The notes below the pieces were generated by a model. The model searched no databases and was not told where the DNA came from. It was given only the letters and a program-made list of their open reading frames with translations. A stretch of 64,000 nt of DNA from Mytilus trossulus (Eukaryota; Mollusca; Bivalvia; Mytilida; Mytilidae): NCBI RefSeq assembly GCF_036588685.1, contig NC_086383.1:47636448-47700447 (forward strand), in the 5' to 3' direction. Shown here piece after piece: positions 12,201-24,900 of the stretch (within the stretch, counting starts at the first letter, position 1; every line of letters starts with the position of its first letter). The position numbers were made by a program, and so were the translations under genes.

Positions 12201-12364
12201 CAGTGGCGGATCCAGAAATTTTCATAAGTGGGGGCCCACTGACTGACCTAAGAGGGGGCCCGCTCCAGTCACGCTTCAGTGATTCCCTATATAAGCAACC
12301 AAATTTTTTCCCCAAAAGGGGGCCCGGGCCCCCTGCCCCCCCCCCCCCCCTTAATCCGCCTATG
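12201..12364 (+). repeat. MITE-like repeat, copy 2
   Basis: Near-identical in plan to the copy at 11394: 'cagtggcggat' at the start, 'atccgcctatg' at the end, and 'ataagcaaccaaatttt' in the middle. A long C run at about 12337-12350 lies just inside the right end. Confidence 0.6.
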
Positions 12365-14860
12365 AGGCATCATTGTGAAAGAGAGAAAGAGAAAATAAAA
12401 AATACTGCACGGTGTGAGTAAAATATGTCTTGACGAAATGATGTGTTGAAAATTTCAATCATTTTAAATAGAATTGTTCGGATATTAATACTTTAATCGC
12501 CTATCGTCTACATGAAAACAAAGCCAATATATGAACCATTAAAATGCTATTGAGACTTTAATAATACCGTGAACTTTAATTGTCCCTTCTTTAATATCAA
12601 TTATTGCTTTATAAACAATTGAATTAAAAAAGAAATAGCGTTCCCACGTCGCATCACATAGGCAGGTTTGAACAATACAAATGAGTCGTTCCCATCTGTT
12701 ATATATGCATGGGACTATCATACTAACAAAATGGGCTTATACTGTAAGGGTCTCATATTTTGTGTGCGATTACCAGTTCTTTGATATTTGGCGTATTTAC
12801 ATTTGCATATAGTGTTTGACTTGAAAAAGAAAACATCTGAAAAAAGTTTAAACGAAAGAAAACACAATATACACGACATTTTACAAATGTTCCCATGCTA
12901 ATCATTTATTAACTTTTTAACATGTTATAGGCCAAGGGATTCAATAGAGCCAAAAGATACATTGTATTTCCCATCAAACTGTGTTCCTTTTTTTTTTTTT
13001 TTTTAAAGTATGCATTATTAAAAAAAAACAGAATTAAAGGAAAAGACTTAAAAACATGAGAGAAAAATGAGGATAAAAGATTCACGAATGGGAAGCAAAG
13101 TGGTATTACAGTTTTACACTTTTTGCCATTGTTTTCGTTGTTAAAACATGTTATGCTATAAATCTTTAATAGGAAAGTCATAGCCCATGACATGAATGTA
13201 AAATGAATAAGACTTCACAAATTGCAACATAATATACATTAAACCACTAAGGGTTTAATTTTGCATTTATTACGAAAATTTAAATCAAACTGAGTAATCA
13301 TTACAATAATATAGATCGGATTACTAAATAATATATGATATTAAATGTTTCAAATCAGGTTAAACCAGGCTTAAACATTGATCTTTATATTAATCATATT
13401 AATACGTCTAATTGGGTCCGTGCATTTATAAATCTGTGCCACAAAAAGTCAACTGTGAATACCAATTCAGTTAGTCTCGTAGGGACTAGGTGTAGAAATT
13501 AAAATTTGATTGATTTATTTACCAAAATATCATCAACCCTTATATTACCCGTAAAGCATGTCACTTGAAATACTTGTGTAAGCAATAAATTTTCATTTAT
13601 TATACTTTATTTCATGCAATTTATACAGTTTTGATATTCTGTAACTTGAGGTTCAATAACATATACATGTATCATGGGCTGGTTGTACTGAAAAATAATG
13701 TATAATGATCTGATTCCCAAACTTGGTGTCAGTTTTAAAAAAGTTGTCCAGATTATATATTCTAAATTAGTCGAAGGAGAGAGAAAGAGCAGGCGGACAG
13801 ATGTAACATAAAATTACTATACCGTAGCGTTTAGCGATAAAACGTCATAGAAACTTTGGGGGATTTTTTAAATTATCAAAATAGCTTAAACTGCAATAAG
13901 TGTGGGGAGATCAACGAGAACATCCATGGCCAAGACTTTTAGTCATTTAAATTAACGGGTGCATACCAACATGTTCTGTCCCACTAAATGATAATACACG
14001 AATTAAAAGTCTATTATTTAATTGTCAAATATTTTAAACTTACCTATGTTTCCTTTGACAGTTATCATTTACAAAATCCACAATTTCATTTTATTCAACT
14101 TGGAGAAAGATCTACTTTTTCCTGGTCAACATTTGTTTTGTAGTGTATTATATCTATCCAAAGTTAAAACCAAAGCGGCCCTGGTGACGTACGTTGCTAT
14201 GAAATTATTAAACTCCATTGATTGAAGAGCTCCGAGTACTATACAATAGTGAATTATGAACTATTCAACCAAAACATTTAAAGGTAATACTAGTTTTCGG
14301 TATAGTTTTTACCTATAAAGTAAATAAAACATACAAATTTATCTAACGGTTGTATATATTGAAAAGGTAAATTGAACAACTTTTAAACAGATAATATTTA
14401 TTTCCACTAGATCAGAGTCATACAAAACGTATCTGTAGGCCTCCAGCTAGTAAGATATATTCAATTAGATAAATAATTAAGATTGCGTACAGTTATTTTA
14501 AAAGTGAAACATAGTTACAGTTTTGTTTGTTGTGTGAGTTTAAACTTATTTATAAATATATATTATTTGTTGTGGTGTTTTCTGTTTTAAATATTGAGCA
14601 TATTGCAGACGGCCTTTCATTTAGTTTTACTTAATGAAACTGTTAACATATAAAAAGACAACTCGGATTCTCCTTTCAAAAATATTTGCAATCGCCTCTT
14701 GATAACGTTAATGCTAACTTCATTAACTAACACATAACCCTCTGATGCAAAAAGAGCAAGAATATACACAATACAGATGTAATATTTATCAAACAGAATA
14801 AAAGAAATTATGAAACACAAAATATCAATGAAAATGACAAACATGAACTAATGACAACCA
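12365..14860. other. Long gene-free stretch
   Basis: About 2.5 kb, AT-rich, with a T run at 12989-13004. No exon, RNA gene or repeat family could be supported on either strand. Confidence 0.35.
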
Positions 14861-14861
14861 A

Positions 14862-15010
14862 ATGACTGTCAATGAACTACAGGCTCCTCCTGACTTGGGA
14901 CAGACATATAAAAAAATGCAGCGGGATTAAACATGTGTGTGAGCGCTCAACCCTCCCCATAACCTGGAACAGTGGTGTTACAGATCAACAGAAGAGCAAA
15001 CTATAATAAA
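14862..15010. repeat. Dispersed mussel repeat fragment ('gctcctgacttgggacag' family)
   Basis: Contains 'ctcctgacttgggacaga', 'gcagcgggattaaacatg' and 'ctcaaccctccccataac'. Other copies of the same string set lie at 22890-23000, 45740-45810 and 57890-57950. Non-coding. Confidence 0.65.
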
Positions 15011-16237
15011 TTGCTTCGCCGGGCGCAGCTGGATACGACCACATAGGTCAAACCCTCAACAGCTGGGGCAAAAATGGACACAATATTCGTTCTTGATACG
15101 AGTCTGAATTTGGATTGTTATTAAATATTTGACACACAATAGGATTCTGACACAGAACAACTGTAGTCAAAGAACTTAGAATTGGTTATATTTGAATTAA
15201 ATTCATATTTTTTGCTTTTATGCAATAACAAAAAAAAAAAAAAAAAAAATAACCCCCTTTTTTGGTTGCCTTTATGCAATACACTATTTACTGTTGCATA
15301 TTGAACCCCACTTTTTTATGCAAACAAAATTTTGGAATTTTTGTTACATTTCTGAAATCTAAAATGAGATAGAATTGCCCTCCCATCTTCCATTTTTTTT
15401 TTTTTATCCCCCCTTTTGTACATAAAAATTTGTTTCCCTCAATATATGGTCATAATTTAAATTCAAATTTCCAATGGAGTTTGCAACCTAAATCACCTAT
15501 TTAAATTCATCATAAAAGTCTTAAATAAATAATTCAAAAGCAGTCTTAATAGGGAGGTAATCCAACATTGTTCAATTTTGTTTTTAATTACCTCCCTTAT
15601 ACTGCTTTTAAATTGTCCATTAACCAGGATAACCTTGTTTTCCCCCATTCTTTTGCCCCTAATTTATGCCATTACCCCTCAAAGCCAATCCTAACCATCC
15701 GTTTGTGTTATCAAAACTTGTGGTATAATTTCAGAAAGATCCATATACTTAAACACAACTTATTGTCTGGAAAAAAGAAAAAATCTTGTTGGCCCCTTAT
15801 TCCTAAACTTTTAGGACCATAACCCCAAAAATCAAACCCATCCTTTCTTTAGTGGTTCTAAACCTTGTTTAAATTTCATGATTCTAAATTCTTATACTAA
15901 AGTTATTGCCGGGAAACCATCTGTCTTGGGACGACAAGACAACATGATATCAATATACAACCACAAAGTTTTTTTGCAATCGTATAAAAATCAGTTGAAA
16001 AAGGCTAAACCCATCAGATAGATACAAAGCAGAAAAACATCAAACGGAATCACAGACCAGACATAGTGGACAGTAAGTTTTCAGGCTTCAAATACGAAAA
16101 GGAAAATTCTATGCAGATTCCTTCAGAAAATGCACTCTGTCAGAGTTTCCTCCCCTTAAAATCCCAATTCAAAAACATAAAAAATTAAACAAAAATAACC
16201 TACACTTGTAATAATATTAATATTTATAATTAGTTAG
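15011..16237. other. Gene-free stretch with homopolymer runs
   Basis: Contains an A run at 15230-15249 and a short inverted repeat 'gggaggtaat' / 'attacctccc' (15552-15597) that looks like part of a dispersed repeat. No gene supported. Confidence 0.4.
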
Positions 16238-16500
16238 GCAGCAACCATTTAATTTTCGGGGGGGAGGGGGGCTATGGTTTTGTTTTCTCTACAAACTTTT
16301 TTTTCTCACCTTCGGCGAAGAACAATCTATTTTTTTGGCGACAATTCAAAAACATATTTTTTTCTTTCAATGTAAGCATTACATATAGTGGCAGCTGAGG
16401 GTGTAACAAACAATTTTTTTTTCTCAGGGTCAAAAACAAATTATTTTTTCTTCAAAAACTGGAAACAAACTTTTTTTCCAAAAAAAACCCATAGCACACA
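16238..16500. repeat. Dispersed repeat with inverted ends, copy 1
   Basis: Starts near 'gcagcaaccatttaatttt', has a G-rich 'gggggctatgg' close to the left and 'cccatagc' close to the right, and T-rich blocks ('caaactttttttt') between. The same arrangement recurs at 53850-54060. Confidence 0.6.
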
Positions 16501-17335
16501 GGTTATAGTTATGCACCTGCTGTTAATCAATTATTTGAGGAAATTTTTGAAACTCTAAACATTTTTCAGCAGAATTTATGACAGAGGGTCAACACTTTCA
16601 GTTAAGACCCCTAATATTTCACAGAGAGATCGTACACATCTTGAAGTTGTGCACCTGCTATTGATGAATAACTTTTGCTTCACTTGTTTTCAAAAATTGG
16701 GACTAGGAAAATTAATAAAACAAATTATTAATTATTTATGATAAATTTCTGCTAGTTTTCAACTAAGATCCCTCAAACATCGCCAAAAAAAATCACATAT
16801 GTCTTCTTCTTCTTCTTCCCCTTTTTGTAATTGTAAACATTCCTAATTGGTTTTAATTGGGAATATTGCAACACAGCAATTCAATACTTTGACTCATTAT
16901 TCAGTGTTACAATACCAGTTGTCAAACACACGGAATTGTAAGAAATGGACAATTTCTAATGTATTTTACTTCATTGGTAATAAATAACAGCAGAGATATA
17001 TAATTACTTTTAGTTTATATGTCATCAATATAACAGGGAATAATATCCTGCTATGCAGTAAAAGCAAATATCTATTTTATTAAAAGGAAAAGTAGAATGT
17101 GTCTGCCCCAGCTCATGCTTGCTTATGATAAGTGTGTCCCCTTAGCCTAGAGAAGGGGGCATACAAATGCAAATATCTGGTATTTCTTGTATTTTATTTT
17201 TAAACAAGCAGCGATGTGACAAAAATATACAAAATTTAGAATATCAACATAATCTAAATTCCAATAATATAATTTCCCCCAAAATGAACATCTGATGGTT
17301 TATACATAAATGTCAAGAACATTACAAATTGTATA
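16501..17335. other. Gene-free stretch
   Basis: No gene or clear repeat seen. A (cttcttctt) microsatellite lies at about 16803-16816. Confidence 0.35.
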
Positions 17336-18065
17336 ATAAAAACAAAAGGCTCTCAAGAGCCTGAATCACTCACCTTGATATTTTTACATTAATCTTTCGT
17401 TTAAAAAACCCAGCAAAAATCATACCATTCAGCTTAAGTTGGGTTGGAATTGGTTCAGTAGTTTCAAAGAAGTAGATTTTTGTAAAGTTTGAAAACATGA
17501 TAAACAAATTGAGTAAAATAGTCTTTAAAGGGCAATAACTCATTCAGGGGTCAATTGACAGTTTTGGTTATATAAACTTATTTGAAGATCTTACTTTCCC
17601 TGAAATTTTTTGTTGTTTACAGTTTATCTTTATAATTAATAATATTCAAGGTGATAACCAATTACTGCAAAACTTCTTTAAAATTACAAATTTAATGGCA
17701 GCAACCCAACAATGGGTTGTTAGATTCGTCTGAAAATTTCAGGGCTGATAGAACTTGATCTAGTGAACACTTTTATCCCTATTTGATTTACTCAAATGAC
17801 TTGGTTTTTGAGATACAGGCTAAAATCTGCATTTTATCCCTATGTTCTATTCTTAGCCATGGTGGCCATGTTTTTTTTTTAAAGAAACAGAAAATAAAAC
17901 ATAAACTTTATTCTAAATACCCTAAGGATCATTCAGCTTAAGTTTGGTTGGAATTGGTTCAGTAGTTTTAAAGGAGAAGATGTTTGAATTAGGTAAAACC
18001 AGACAGACGAAGACGGACCCCAAGTGATGGTTAAAAACTCTCAGTTCCTTCTGAACGGTGAGCTT
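17336..18065. repeat. Dispersed bivalve repeat starting 'ggctctcaagagcc'
   Basis: The left end carries the palindrome 'ggctctcaagagcc' at about 17348-17361. Inside, 'agcttaagttgggttggaat' with 'ggttcagtagtttcaaa' at 17430 recurs at 17937 as 'agcttaagtttggttggaat' with 'ggttcagtagttttaaa', so the element is internally repetitive. It ends near 'gacagacgaagacggacccc'. I recognise this family as abundant in bivalves; it is non-coding. Confidence 0.6.
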
Positions 18066-20099
18066 ACAGTAAAATAAATATGTACTTTTAAATTGAAAAT
18101 CAGAATTCAGATACAAGTTTCCTTTAATACTAAAAAGTTATTGTTATCTATTATGCAATGTGAAGTCACAAAAATTGACACTTCGTAGAGGAGAGCAGAT
18201 AATGCTCAAAATTTTATAATTTTGCAATTCATGTTCAACACTTTTAATAGATACTTGAGCATTGTTCACACTTAGATGTAGAAAACTTAATTCTGGTTAG
18301 CACTTGGATATAGAAGACATTGGTTAACATTCAATTATAAAACACTTGATCAAATCAAGATGATCCTGGTCTATATTTAGTTGTTACTTTCACTTTGTTT
18401 TTCAGACTTATAAAATCTGCAAATTATTCTCCAGTCTTAAATTCCTTTTAGACACACTTTTTGTTGTGGACTCCTGTGAACTAAGTAAATACAAATAATT
18501 TGATCAAAATTGTAAAACAACTAGTAGGAAAACAAGAGGGTCCCAACTCCCAAGAGTGAATTGTTCATCTGTTAAACAAATGTCATTTTTATATTTATTT
18601 GCTCCTTTATAGCACTTAATTATGTTTGCCTTTTTAGTAATCTTATTTAGTAATCTTATTTTTATCTGGTAGTCAAATATTTATAAACTACCTATTTGAG
18701 ATCAAATGAAACATTATTTAATGGCAAAGAATCATAGAACTAGTGTGATAATTTAGCTATGATGATTCAATTATAGATTTAATTTGCTGATCTTTCTTGC
18801 TATCACTAAGAGAATCTACAAACAAACACATAGAAGAAAGTAATTCATTTTGTCTTATTTGTAAAATAAAGCAATAAAGTAGTTAAGTTGTACATTTCTT
18901 GAAAATTCCTCAATGCATCGAAAATTTTACAGATTAAGCAAAGACAAAGAAGCAAAAAAGTATGATAAAAAAAAAGTAAAAGAAGTACAAACAACACCAT
19001 GGACAAATAAAGATGACAAACAATAAACAACTGTCACATTCATGCAATTTTCTGTACATTTCAGTTCCCACAACACATTTTTTGTTGGGTGATGCAGATA
19101 TCCCTTGATTTCAAACAAATCTATCTTTTAATTTGAAGAATTAAATCTTCTTTACGGTCATAATCAAAATATTCCTTGAATCTGCTTTACACATTCTTCT
19201 GTAAAAATTCTTCAACATGATTTTAAATATTTATATTATTTAAAAAAATCTCTTCTATAAAATAACCAAAGTACTTGTAAGCACTGAATGGTTTAAATTG
19301 CTTTAATTTATCAGTGGGAAGAAAATTAAACATTGCTTTCTATAAAGTATTAGTAGTACTTAATTCAACCACAATACTTGACAATGGGAGATAACTCCAT
19401 TTTTTAAAGATGACTTTAACAATGATATCATTTTTGTTTAGCACAGATATTAAGATTCCTGCACCTATCAAAAGTTTTGTAATTTTCTTGACATTTTGTG
19501 ACTTAAATATCTGAGTATTTATTACATTAATGAATTTCTGGAAATGTTAATGGATAGGACATATAGAATGGTATGATCAACGCACTATATTTCCATATCA
19601 AAGAGGTAGTGATAAGCCTTGGAAGATTTAAAAATCAAGTTAGCAACATAGGGTTTTCCCAAAAACTAAGACAGATTATCACAGTCTTTTATTAAAGTGA
19701 AGGTTTTAGTTTAAACAAACTTGTTTAACCTGGCTATGTGCTTGTCCAATGATTATCATTAGTTCTCCTCTATTATGATTATTTTTTGTTTAAATGATAA
19801 TTAGTAAAATAAAGTTAGTTAATATTTTTCTTTTTTAAATTGCTAAATTCTGTACAGTAACCTGTTGTTTACATTCAAGTTCTTGGTGGATAGTTGTCTC
19901 AATAGAAATCATACCTCATGTCCATACTTTCAAATTCAAATTTCAGTGAACCTTGATGAAAGATAAATGAATCTTGAATCTCTCAATTGTATCATTAAAC
20001 ATCACTCAAACACAAAATATATTTTTCTAAAAAAATATAAAAATGATTTAAACATTCATAATTATGCATATACTCACATGAACTAATTCTTATCAAGTC
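18066..20099. other. Gene-free stretch
   Basis: About 2 kb of AT-rich sequence. Near 19888-19920 a fragment 'ggtggatagttgtctcaata' belongs to a common mussel repeat also seen at 22680 (reverse) and 56850. No gene supported. Confidence 0.35.
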
Positions 20100-21232
20100 T
20101 AACGTGACGGTACCCAAATTGCACCTATTTTGACAGTTTTTTCACCGACGTTTTTTTATTATCAAGAAATAAATCGTCGCTGTTATGCAAAAACCTCGTA
20201 TCTCAATTTTTAGCGGAAATCTTTTTATCGATTATTAAGAATTAAATATGTATGTTCCACTGAATGCGAAAATATCTGATCTTCTAACCAATCATTAACC
20301 CGAATTCTGACAAGTGACGAAAAAGTGTAGTCGGATTGGTGAGACATTTTGTTGTGCGAAAATATCATATCTCAAAAGAAAAAAAAGATGGCACTAGCAG
20401 CTGAGATTATAACAGGTACAGTTTTGTCAATTTTTTGTCTAATATATTATGTATAGCTTAGAAATAATGAAAAGCTTTGAAAATACAATATAGGTGCAGA
20501 AATTTTTGCTCGCCTTGGTAATTGATTGGTTAGAAGATACGATATTTTTGCATACATTGGAACATAAATATTTAATTCTAAATAATCGATAAAAAAAAAT
20601 CAGTTTTTATTGCCTGGTGTAAAATTATGAAAACCTTAGATACGAGGTTTTTGCATAACAGCGACGAAATGTCCTCAATGTGTTTATTTTGTAGCCCTAT
20701 CCTTCTTTATTTTATAAGTACACCAATTTAATTTTTAATTCAATTTGATGTCATAAAAAAATGGGTTTGAATCAACCTCCAAATTATCCATGATTCTGTG
20801 ATGAGGAGTACCCAAATTGCATCCATGCTTAAATTTACATCGTCAAAAGTCTAATAACTGAGCTTTTGTTTAATTTCTTCAATTATTTTGAACAATTGGA
20901 TATTAGTTCATGCTTACTCTTCATATTTTACGAAATGGATACTTATAATATATTGTATTTGCCAATTTTAAAAAGATGACGTTTTGATGACGTCGCATGA
21001 TGACGTTTTCGTACATTTTGCTTTTTCAGTCAAACAGTCCAGCTGTTGATAAATACTGTGAACGTTTTGTGTATATCTAAATATGTTTACCTATGTTGAA
21101 AGACGTGCATAGTATCAAATCATAAAAATACAAATTGTTTTGTCTCTACGAAATCTTGTACGATTTCCGTTGCTATTTTTTCTAAATAGGTGCATTTTGG
21201 GTACTCGGTGCAATTTGGGTACCCTTACGTTA
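20100..21232. mobile_element. Inverted-repeat element ending in a 'GGTACCCAAATTGCACC' motif
   Basis: The left end (20100-20125) and right end (21207-21232) are inverted copies of about 26 bp, differing at a few bases. The core motif recurs in direct orientation at about 20807 and in inverted orientation at about 21189. No transposase frame is present. A separate foldback (20175-20666) is nested inside. Non-autonomous DNA transposon is the likeliest class. Confidence 0.65.
20175..20666. repeat. Foldback with ~140-bp arms
   Basis: The left arm starts 'cgtcgctgttatgcaaaaac' and the right arm ends with its exact inverse at 20638-20666. Matching continues inwards through 'tttttatcgattatt' and 'cttctaaccaatca' with scattered mismatches, leaving a loop of roughly 190 bp. 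The loop contains a short ATG frame followed by a GT, judged insufficient for a gene. Confidence 0.7.
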
Positions 21233-21998
21233 CACTTAATAAACAAGAAGTAGGTATAAATATGTTGCCTAAATTCTACAATTCTAAATAAAGGTGAAAA
21301 CAATAAAAACAAATCTTGAAAATCAAAATATTTTTCACAGTAAAATTTGATATTAACAGACATGATTTATCAACAAAAATAATCAGGATAATATTTCTAT
21401 TCCATACAGAAGTATTGATAAAGGAAGTAGTGGATTTATAACTGTTGATTAATATTCTTTTGGTCCATTTTTTAAAGTATGTGTCCAGTTGAACATTCTA
21501 TACAGTCTGCACCAAAAACTTTTTCAACTGCTAGTCCAAAGACCAATATTCCTACATTTTTCTTATTGGTCAAAACAAAGTTTCACAAAACTTAATACTA
21601 ATAGTCTGAAAGAAATTTTACTAGTCTGGGGCATTGTACTAGTGGCTAACCGTGCAGACTGCTATACAATAAAACTCCTATTTATCTGCCTTTTGTAATA
21701 ATTGATATTCAAATATCTTGACTGGTGAAAGAAGCACCATGTACAAATTCCTCCACCTATATGTGGGTGGACCTATGCTTCACATACTAAATGCAAATTG
21801 TCAATTCAATCAACATAAAATGTTTGGTAAAAATCTCACTGGACATTTTTTGTGTTTCAAATTTCAATTTACAGGATCATATATAGACTTTCAAAGAATT
21901 GTGCTTATATGAAGTCTTAAAAATCAAGGTTTCTAAGACTATCAATCCCACACCAGAAATGACATCACTGAAGACATTAATCATGTTAATATACAATG
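21233..21998. other. 3' flank of EBAG9 homologue
   Basis: No gene supported. This is where the 3' UTR of the minus-strand EBAG9 homologue should lie; I could not find an unambiguous AATAAA on the minus strand within it. Confidence 0.35.
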
Positions 21999-24900
21999 CT
22001 AGGATAATTTAACTGCTGTTAAGTGTTTGTCTTTTCGTAGTCCTTTTGATGAGTCTCGTTCCTGTTTTTTCTTTTGCTGTTGATATAATCTTTCTTGTCG
22101 TCTTTTTTCTCTTAATTCTGCATCAGCTTGAGTTGATAAATCTTCATTTCCTTCCCCTTCCCATCCAGTCGTCTGAGTATCATCCCATGCTCCTAATTCA
22201 GATCCCTATAAAAATCAAGAAACATTGAAGAATCTTCATACCATATATCAAAATAGCATTAAATATTTAATACCAATCTTAGAACTCAAAAGTAACAACT
22301 CCTTTCATACCATTGTTTACTCAATGAGAGATTGAAGTTATTTCAAGCAACTGATTAAAGAATATCAAAATACACTATTTCAGTAAAAAATATTTGTCAC
22401 AAATTTCTTTTTAATACTTGTTTATTTCTATAATAACTTTGAAAATGATACAAAACAGGATTCACTTATTCTTTAAAATGGCAATCAAGTCAAAAGAAGT
22501 ATTTAACCATGTGAGAAAAAACAATTGATAAGACATTATAGTCTGCATTTTGTAATACTTACTGTAACAATTGGTCCATCATTACTTACTGCAAACATAT
22601 TGGATGATTTATTGGAATTCTTATTTCCTCCTATAAACACCTGTGGAAACAAGAATTAACAATAAATATAAAAAAATAAGATGTGGTATGACTGTCAGCA
22701 AGAGACCAAAATGACACAGACATAAAACAACTAAAGGTCACTGTACAAAAATGAGCAAAGCCCATACAGCATAGTCAGCTATAAAAGGCGCCGATATGGC
22801 AATGTAAAACAATTCAAACGAGAAAACCAACGGCCTTATTTATATAAAAAATGAATGAAAAACAAATATGTAACACCTAAACAAACAACAACCACTGAAT
22901 TACAGGCTCCTGACTTGGGACATGCAAATACATATATAATGTGGCGGGGGTTAAACATTTTAGTGGGATCCCAACCCTCCCCCTAACCTGGGACAGTGGT
23001 ATAACAGTACAACATAAGAACAAAGTTCACTTATCATTTGAGTCTTGCTGCAGAATTTTAGAATAATGTTTATTTTCCATTGCAACAACTTGTAACAACC
23101 TTAACAATATCAATGACATGAGAAATGCTTCTAAGCTTGGAGTCAAACACACCTCCCCATGAGTTGGGTTTTGACTATAGACATCAGTATTGATAGGCTA
23201 GTGATAAGGAAAGATAAACTAGATAACTCAGCAACAAGTAGTGTGATGCCTGATCTACATTAGACCTTAAGCTAAAAGTTACAGGATACTAACTTATCTT
23301 TGAAACTCTAACTGAATTATAAAATGAAATTCAAAGTCAGGCGTCCTAAAACAATTACATGTATGTTATTTTCAGCAATTCTATGCACCAAATATCATTG
23401 ACTCAAAAAAATATATTACAGTATAAGAAAACTTAACTAATCTTGAAAATTGTATAATTTAAATGACTTACTCATGATAATCAGGTCAAACCTTTATAGA
23501 TAAGTCTGTCAGCAAGAAATAATAATTAAGATTAATTCAATCTTGAAATGAAAAGGTAAAATCAAGTACATTGTGTGGAGCATTGAAAAGATGACAAAAT
23601 TTTACACAGTTTACCAGTGGCGTAGCTAGGTCATTTTTACGTGTACGCCCGAACCTGGATGAGGGGCCTGAATGAAAAAAGAATCGTACAATAACAATAT
23701 GTCACCTGACATCCGTCAGGACGACATAACTAATTTCAGCTGATCTATTTGATTGTTATCCATTATATCCAATTTATCACAAATAAATCGAAATATATAT
23801 ATTTTTTCTGTGTTTGGTTCCAATCAGATATTGATCAAAATTGATAAATGGTTTCATTTGTGTAGTACAATGGCAAATTCAAAAGGGACACATAACTGAA
23901 ATAATAAGCATATTTCTTACTGAATAAGATAAGAATGACCAAATGAATGACAGAACAAAGAAATATAGAAATGATGCCCCTCCCCCCCCCCCCCCCCCCA
24001 AACTCCCTGTTGTCCCCAATCCAGACCCTCATATATCACCGTGACAGATAGTTTTGTTAAATATATTTAACTGGTTTTGTCCTCAAAAAGAATATTTTAT
24101 TTGTATACAAAATGTTGTTAATATATGAAATGGACGATATATACCATGCCCTCTCAGCCTAAGTCGTAATCTCATTTCAATGAAAAAAGTATTTGAAAGC
24201 TTGCCTCCCTGTCAATATGTTATTAAACGGTGACCAGGCCAGTCCGATTTAAATTGCGCCTGTCAGTATTAAACTGAAAAATGAACGAAAACAAATGATA
24301 CAGAAATTAACCATGAAAAAAAAACTTCAAAAAAGTTTACTGATTAAATTCGACGAAGGTTTAAAAAAATAATTGATATGTAACAAATTTTAACCCAAGA
24401 TTGTAAACTGATGCAAAAAAAAAATCCTTTTATTCATAAAATACAGAACTCATCATATATAATTTCTTCATTTTGCTCTCAATACTCGTTTGACCATAAA
24501 CAGTTTTTGTCCAGCTACCGTAAAATTTTACGAAGGTTTGACAAAGTTATTGATTGGTACATGTATCTTCAAGCTTTAACCACGTACCACGTAATGAACC
24601 TATACATGTACATATAGTTATATTATTGACACCGCCGACGAAATTTAGGACCGAAATGTCTCGCTTTCGCGACATAAATGTCAATAGCTCGACAAAAAAT
24701 GCAAACCACATTTCGAATCTTAGCACATAATGAATTGCTTAAAAAAAGTAAGGAAAGTGAGTATATAGAATTCTCTGTAGATTTAGACTTTGACAGAAAA
24801 TGAACAAATATATAATATGATACTAATTTTCGTCACTTTTATTTGCAATTACCAATCCATTGAAGAAAGACTTAGAAGATTGATGTACTGTTAACCAATT

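Noticed and set aside
14022-14225. 67-residue plus-strand frame
   Set aside because: No domain, no splice context, composition typical of AT-rich non-coding DNA.
20389-20414. Short ATG frame (MALAAEIIT) followed by GT in the foldback loop, as a possible first coding exon
   Set aside because: No downstream exon in phase could be found, and it lies inside a repetitive element.
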